Source of the DNA: Allodiplogaster sudhausi | Lineage: Eukaryota; Nematoda; Chromadorea; Rhabditida; Diplogasteridae | Length of the DNA: 64,000 nt | Direction of reading: 5' to 3' | Assembly (NCBI GenBank): GCA_945643635.1 | Contig: CALZFC010000095.1 | Coordinates: forward strand, 286,001-350,000 | In this document: in pieces, positions 57,382-64,000 of the stretch | Layout: the number at the start of each line of letters is the position of its first letter | How positions within the stretch are numbered: the stretch's first letter is position 1 | The notes under the pieces: generated by a model | What the model was told of the DNA's origin: nothing | What the model saw: the letters and a program-made list of their open reading frames with translations, nothing else | Databases searched by the model: none | Made by a program: the position numbers and the translations under genes

Positions 57382-57655
57382 GCGCGGCAAATTCAAATAT
57401 TTAAATAAATTAAATCTCCCGCCATTTTATTTATTTATTATTCAAATGTTGTTGAACAGAGCTGAGAGTTCTTATTCTCTTCTGATCTATTTTCTATATC
57501 TTTAGTATGCGCATTTCATATTTGTCTGCAAGGTCATATTCATAATAATATGTAATAAAAATTTCACTAAAATAATGAATAGACATGATGGAAATGTTTT
57601 CACTATTTCTTTAGCCCTCTCTCTCCTTCTCTCTCTCTCTCTCCTTCTCTCTCTC

Positions 57656-57699
<44 letters not shown>

Positions 57700-57960
57700 T
57701 ATCTTTCAATTAGTTTATCGTGTCTCTCTCCCGCTGATATCTACACTGTATCGTCCATTGCAACGTACGCTTGTCAAGATCTGAAGAAAAACAGTACGTT
57801 TTATGTGGCAGTAACTCGTAAATGTGATAATAAATGAATGCCAACATAAGGGGTAAGTAGAATGAGAAGGAATGGGTTGGGAAAGAGAAGAAAAAAAGAA
57901 ACAAGCTGACAACAACAACGCATGAGAGGTCAAGCGTAGTACGATGTTGCGCATGGAAGA

Positions 57961-58007
<47 letters not shown>

Positions 58008-58267
58008 AAGAGGGCAGGGAAAGAGAGAGAAGGAGAGAGAGTGAGAAAGGGAGAGAGAGAGAACAGAGGAGAGAGAGAGAGACATAAGAGAAAGAGGACA
58101 GAGAGAGAGAGCGAGAGAGAGAGAGGCAGGGAGAGAGAGGAAGAGAGAGGACAGGGAAAGAGAGAGAAGGAGAGAGAAAGAGAGGACAGAGAGAGAGAAG
58201 GAGAGACAGAGAGGTAGAGAGAGTCTGGGAGAGAGAACAGAGAGAGAGACAGATAGAAGAGAAAGAG

Positions 58268-58318
<51 letters not shown>

Positions 58319-58609
58319 GAGAATAAGAGTAGCTGAGAGACGAAAGAAAATAGGAACAGGAGGGAAAAGAAGTTTGTAATAGATGAGATACAACTTCTGA
58401 GAAGGAGAAGGCGAGAAACAGCAAATTAAAGGGTTTTTTTTAATCCATACGAACACTCAATGAATGAATGCAGAAAGTGCAAACTGCCTTGGCCTAGTGA
58501 TAAAAGGGCAAGGGACTGTTTAGAGAGAGAAAAAAGACGAAAAGAAAAAGAGTGACATAGAGAGCGCACAGATATAAATAGAGACGGAGTGAGAAAAGGA
58601 AGAGAGAGG

Positions 58610-58641
<32 letters not shown>

Positions 58642-58845
58642 AACATAGAGAGAGAGGGAGAGAGAGAAAGAAGGAACAAGGAAGACAGGCTGGACCTTTA
58701 CTCGAGAGACCTGTTCTAGAGCTCTGTTCACACATTTTTGCCATTGATCAGCCCCGACTCCGCCTCGGATCATTGGACCTCCTGCAATTACCAACGTCTT
58801 TTTAATTACATTTCACTTTCTTCAACCTTGCTCTGTCTCTATCTC

Positions 58846-58876
<31 letters not shown>

Positions 58877-59367
58877 CTCTCTCACTATCGCTCACCTCTT
58901 TCAATCTCTCACTCTCTATTTCTTTTCTCCGTCTCTCGTTCTCACACTTCTCGCTCATCCACTATTCTATTTAGCTCCTCTCTCTCACTCTCTATATCTA
59001 TCTGTCTCTCCCTGTCTTTCTCTCCTTCTCTCTCTATATTTCTCGTTCTCTCTCTCTCTCTGCCTCTCTCTTTCTCTCCTTCTCCCTCTATCGTTCTCTC
59101 TCTCTCTCTCTGCCTCTCTCTCCCTCCCTCTCTCTCAGCCTCTCTCTCCCTCCCTCTCTCTCTCTCTCTCTCTGCCTCTCGCTCTCACCCCCAACGTCCC
59201 AAATGCCGCTGTTAGCGTCTTTCGAGCCTGTTCTTCTGCTTCTTTTTCCTATCCCAGCAATCACTTCCAAGTTGTTTGGAGAAAGGAAAAATAGTAATAG
59301 TAAATAGCAAAGCGCCTATGTACATCTGAAAAGTAGCTCCGAACTTACTTCCAATTTCTCTCTCTCT

Positions 59368-59404
<37 letters not shown>

Positions 59405-61206
59405 TCTCTCTCTCTCTCCTTCTCTCTCTCTCCTTCTCTCTCTCCTTCTCTCTCTCTCCTTCTCTCTCTCTCTCCTTCTCTCTCTCTCCTTCATGTTTAC
59501 TCCGTCTCTCCCTCCCTCTCTCTCTCACTCCCTCACTTTCTGCCCATTCAGTCTGATTCTCCCTGTACTCTCCATTTCTCACTTCCTGTCTTTTCCAATG
59601 TTTCGCTCCATCTCAACATCGTCAAAGTTTTGGGTGCATGTACTTGTAAAAAGTTTGACTACATACACCCCAAAACTGCCATTGGAACGCTCTTGCATTG
59701 GAGGGCGATCGTTAGATAGGCAGAGTGGAAGAACGAAGGCAGCCGGCGGAAGTGAGTCATCGTATGGAGAGAGAGAGAGAGAGAGATTTATAGAGAGAGA
59801 GAGAGAGGAAATCTTGATTAGGGCAGAAAGAGAGAGGGAAAGAGAGTGAGCAAAGTGAGAGAGAGAGACAGACAGACTGAGAGGAAATCTTGATTAAGAC
59901 AGAAAGAGAGAGTTAGTGAGAGTGAGCAAAGTGAGAGAGAGAGAAAAAACGAGAGCGAGAGAGAGAGAGAGAGATTGAGAGAGATGGAGTTACTCGATCA
60001 GATATATAATTCAGTAGGACAGGGTACTGACATCATGTCCAGTAACAAATTGTAATTCGAACTTCCAAGATCCGACTCTGCGATATAGAGCAAGGCGGGT
60101 GCATCATAACAATAAATCTCATAGTTACTACATTCTCATTACTGGTTAGACACATACTTACCTTGGAAATTTATTTCCTTCTTTGTTTCCATTATGAATC
60201 ATTTCCTACTACGTCCTTCATCACTTTTTGTCGTTTTACCTTTAGCTTTCTCTCACCTTCGAACTCTCGCTTCCTTTCTCGCCGTCTCCTTCGCTCTCTC
60301 CTACCTCTCTCCACTCTCTCCTATCTCTCTCCACTCTCTTAGCTCTCTCCTATCTCTATCATCTCTCACTCTCTCTCCACACACTCTCTCTTTTCGCTCT
60401 CTCCTCTCTTGTACTCGACACAACCTAGATGTGCTGATTGGCAGATAGAAGAGTACAAAGGAATTTTGCTCACCTCCCAATTTTTATCTCACTTTTTTCG
60501 CCAACTGATTTTCTGCTCATTTTTACGTATATGATCGCCGGCTTTCTCTTCGTGCCAACTTTCTGACTTCCTCCTTTCTAGAGCCGCCTTTCGAGAGCCA
60601 TTTTTATGCGCTGGTGAAAAGGAAAAGGAGAGGACGTTCTTCTACTTCTCTACTTTCTTATCCATTATCATCCAGTCTCATTCCAATCATTCCAAATTTG
60701 AAGCTAACATTTAATTTTTTTAAACAAATATAGATCTTTACCACGCATTGAAATAATTCGATTTATTGGAAATAGTTGATTTACGTTAAGAATGTAGTGT
60801 CATTTTTTTAACATATAACTCTTTATAAACACTCTGGCCTGACCAAGGTCTTCTATTTTATTTTTTCTTATATTTTTGGTTTCATAAATTGCCTGTGCTT
60901 TGTCGAAACCGGCAATAATAAGATTAATTCAATTCTTGCATTGAATTCTATACTTTTAGCGATTTTGTTTCACATCTTCTCCCACTCTCTCATTCTCTCC
61001 CTCTCTCTCTCTCTTGCTCTCTGTCTCTTCCTCTCTCTTTCTCTCTGTCATTATTTAACTAGTTCTCAACTTATTTCTTCCTTTCCACTCTTCTCAACCC
61101 GCTCTTCTCATCTTCTCATGTTTTCACCTCGAATTAAAACATTCCAGCCTCGTTTCACGCCTATCACTATAACACTTGCCGGCACTGTATGCTTCTCTCC
61201 CCTTTC

Positions 61207-61249
<43 letters not shown>

Positions 61250-61530
61250 CCACCTCTCTTCTTTTCCCTCTCATTCTCTCTCTCTCTGTCTCTCTCTCTC
61301 TTCCTCGCACTCTTGTGATTCTCTCCTCCTCCTGCCTGAGGCAACCCCATTTGCGGAATCGTAAAATAGTAGTAGGGCCATGTTTTGAGGCGAAACGTTG
61401 CGCTTCCCCATTCTGCAATAAAAAAAGATGTCGCTACCCGCTTTCACTTTGTTTCAATTTACCGTTTCTTTAGTCCTTTCTCTTTCTGTCTGTCTCTCAA
61501 CTTTTTCCTTTGTCGCCCTTTCGTTATTCA

Positions 61531-61562
<32 letters not shown>

Positions 61563-61778
61563 TTCTTCTCCCTTCGCTCTCTCTCTCTCTATCTAGCTTG
61601 ATCGCTCATTCGGGTGCACCTTTGCAACGGACATCTGTAAAATGAGACAGTGAAGGCGACATTGGTCTGTTCCAGCTTGCCGTTCTCACATTTTCTTGCC
61701 CCTAATCACATTCCGAATGGTACGCTGCCATGTGCTATGTCCTTATACTTTCTCCCTCTCTCCCCCTCCCTCTCGTGT

Positions 61779-61814
<36 letters not shown>

Positions 61815-62220
61815 GCTCTCTCTCTCTCTCTCTTTCGCTCTCTCTCTGTCTCTCTGTCTCTCGGTCTCTCTCTATCTCCCTCTCTCTCGGTCTCTCTCTA
61901 TCTCTCTGTATTTGTCTCTCGCTCACACTCTCTTTCTTCTCTCTCTCTCTCTATCTGTCCTTCAGACTAGTATTAAAGAATGCCACCAGACCCTTTTCCT
62001 ACAATCGTCCCGCTTTTTACTAGAATGCAATTAAAACGAAAAAGTGTTTGTTCTGACTTTGTTCAGACGTCAAGATAGGCTGGCTCTCTCTCTCTCCCCC
62101 CTATCTCTCTCGCTCTCCCTCTCACTCTGTCTCCCTTTCTCTGTCTCTCCGTCTCCATCTCTCGTTCTCTCTCTGTCTCTTCTCTCTCTTTATCTCTCGC
62201 TTTCCCTCTCACTCTGTCTC

Positions 62221-62270
<50 letters not shown>

Positions 62271-62555
62271 CGGTCTCTTCTCTATTAATCTGCTCACCAT
62301 CAGAACAGAAGTCGACATATTTGCCATTGTTTATACAGTACCGTCTAACAGTATTGGGTCCGCAAATATTGCCTCCTATCTTGATTTGCCTTGCTATATA
62401 CATACATTCAGACAAACATACAAATGTCTTGCAGTAGTAAGTAGGTAGTCCACGTGCAAGAAATACGCGATTCTCCATTTGCTTTGGTCCATGGCGTTTT
62501 CCCTTCCATAATCGTCTTCTTATGCGCCCGTTCATAACAGCTCTCTCACTGCTAT

Positions 62556-62595
<40 letters not shown>

Positions 62596-63686
62596 GCATT
62601 TCTCTTTCCGTCTGTCTGTCTGTCTGTCTCTCTCTCTCAAATACTTACACTCTTTTCACGCGCGAGAGAGCTTATCTTGGCATATAATACATAGTATGTA
62701 TGAGCAATGTCTGATAGATGACATATGAGCATTTTATGTTTGGAACAATATGTTCTTTACTATAATTGTTACCTCCGCCGTGACATTTTTTAGGAACAAT
62801 TTGTCCCATAGTATAATTCTTTCATCCTCCGTAACATTATCTCTCTCTCTCTTTCTCTCTCTCTCTCTCCGTGTGTATTCTGTACTCCACTCGTAATTGT
62901 TCTGCACAATCCATGCACAATTTTAGAATTGATGTATGCATTGAACAGATATCATCTTTCACTTGCGTGTTACATGTTCTTCATGGTTTCACTTATATAG
63001 ACGTTGCAAAAAAAAAATCTATATATATTTAAAATCTTTCCGTGAATGATATTCATGGAAAGATTTTCTGTTTGTTTAAACGCATAGAAAATATGACCGC
63101 ATCCTTCTGTTCGGTTGCATGCCATCCTCACGTTTTATCTCTCTTCTATTTCTCATATTTCTCGTATTTCACATATTTCTCATATTGCTACATCAATTCG
63201 TGGTCTACAAAAGTTTGCAAGATATTTGCTGCATGTTTCGCCCGGAAGAGTTTTTTTTATGCTTGTGCAAGCTCTTAAATGGCTCCAGGATGTCTAAAAT
63301 TTTAGAGAGAGAGAGAGGGAGGGAGGGAGAGAGAGAGAGACAGAGAGACAGAGAGAGACAGAGAGGGACGGAGGTCAGAGATGAATGGAGAGAAAGCAGA
63401 GATAGCAATAGAGAGAGAGGACAGAGAGATAAATCTAGAGGGAGAATGAGGAACAGAGAGAGAGAGAAAGAGAGAACCAGAGAAAGTGAGCATTTCGCTT
63501 TCTCTATACCGTTATGCTGGTTGAACGGCTTCACTTAATGTTCGGGTGAAACAGGAAAGAGATATAGCAGAGAAGAATGTGCGCGAATGTATTAAAGAAA
63601 CGGATGAGATAGTGAGAAGGTTAGAAAGAACCGGACAAGAAAAATTCGTGGGGAGAATAGAGTCAGCAAGAAAGAGTGAGACGAAA

Positions 63687-63717
<31 letters not shown>

Positions 63718-64000
63718 AAGATGAGTGAGAGAGGGAGAGAGAGGGGTGAGGAATAGAGAGAGAGAGAGAAGAAGACAGAGAAAGAAAGAAAAGAGAAAGA
63801 AAATTATGCAGCATTTTTTTTTGGCATGTCAAACGATTCACTCTCCCAACCGTGAGCAAAGAGATTTTTGACACTTTATTCAGATTGCGTGTGTTTTTGT
63901 CTTGAACGGCAAGAATTTATTTTCAACAATTTCGCCAACGGCACCAGGCTCTCTTCTACCATGCTAGAATACTTATCTCTGAACATACGTATTTTTCATT
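57382..64000 (+). repeat. Microsatellite-dominated region without recognisable genes
   Basis: CT tracts lie at about 57616-57698, 58837-59200, 59357-59500, 60250-60415, 60985-61080, 61195-61315, 61530-61600, 61740-61965, 62085-62280, 62560-62640 and 62838-62872. GA tracts lie at about 57961-58320, 58515-58676, 59765-59995, 63303-63480 and 63680-63800. The spacers are AT-rich. Long Ser/Leu and Arg/Glu frames are repeat translations. I see no exon with convincing splice sites and non-repeat coding sequence. Confidence 0.7.

Noticed and set aside
1..64000. CRISPR array or prokaryotic operon
   Set aside because: Direct repeats lack constant spacer length and the genes are spliced eukaryotic genes.
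57600..64000. Possible mucin or Ser/Arg-rich protein genes from many long frames
   Set aside because: All coincide with GA/CT tracts, are open in several frames at once, and lack non-repeat coding sequence.

Overview
This is a eukaryotic contig that most likely comes from a nematode. The evidence is: (i) multi-exon genes whose introns are often only 40-400 bases; (ii) start codons placed 14-40 bases behind isolated 3' splice sites, as expected for spliced-leader trans-splicing; (iii) GH5 cellulases whose layout resembles nematode GH5 endoglucanases; (iv) a beta-1,4-galactosyltransferase that best fits the BRE-4 type; (v) an ShK-type cysteine module; (vi) a 5S-rRNA-like block that reads like nematode 5S. 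Cellulase carriage fits plant-feeding or fungal-feeding tylenchs or diplogastrids. I cannot name the species. The window is saturated with (GA)n/(CT)n microsatellites, and most long open frames (Ser/Leu or Arg/Glu strings) are these repeats read as protein.

Bases 1-34500 are a segmentally duplicated region. A cassette consisting of an AT-rich ~600-650 base repeat array, a pyrimidine-rich minisatellite and a secreted or membrane-anchored cysteine-rich, threonine-stalked protein gene occurs three times on the + strand (genes at 2336-3578, 16571-17529 and 23604-24753). In the third cassette the gene is followed by a 13-exon gene of unknown function (25073-27519), a repeat block (27490-28890) and an intact GH5 cellulase (29567-30662). 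In the first cassette the unknown gene has been deleted down to its last nine codons (3694-3720), and the cellulase is present as an intact inverted copy (5249-6341), a broken direct copy (7180-7682) and a small inverted fragment (8650-8815).

Bases 8812-14710 form a huge inverted repeat. Two arms of ~2.19 kb, largely (GA)n/(CT)n, flank a ~1.5 kb centre holding tRNA-like units in tandem, a 5S-like segment and a small TA-flanked inverted-repeat element. Further inverted-repeat elements lie at 18898-19310 and 31635-33262. The latter carries tRNA-like ends and what look like captured exons.

Bases 33.6-57.4 kb are more ordinary genic sequence: a short secreted PAN-like protein, a membrane protein with a Lys/Glu repeat tail, a small acidic protein, a beta-1,4-galactosyltransferase (minus strand), translation factor eIF3 subunit e (plus strand, complete, 437 residues) and a secreted ShK-type protein. 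From 57.4 kb to the end I see only microsatellite-rich non-coding DNA.

The genes do not form an operon or a single pathway. The coherent themes are recent duplication and decay of secreted-protein and cellulase genes in a repeat-rich region, and microsatellites placed systematically next to splice sites in the housekeeping genes.
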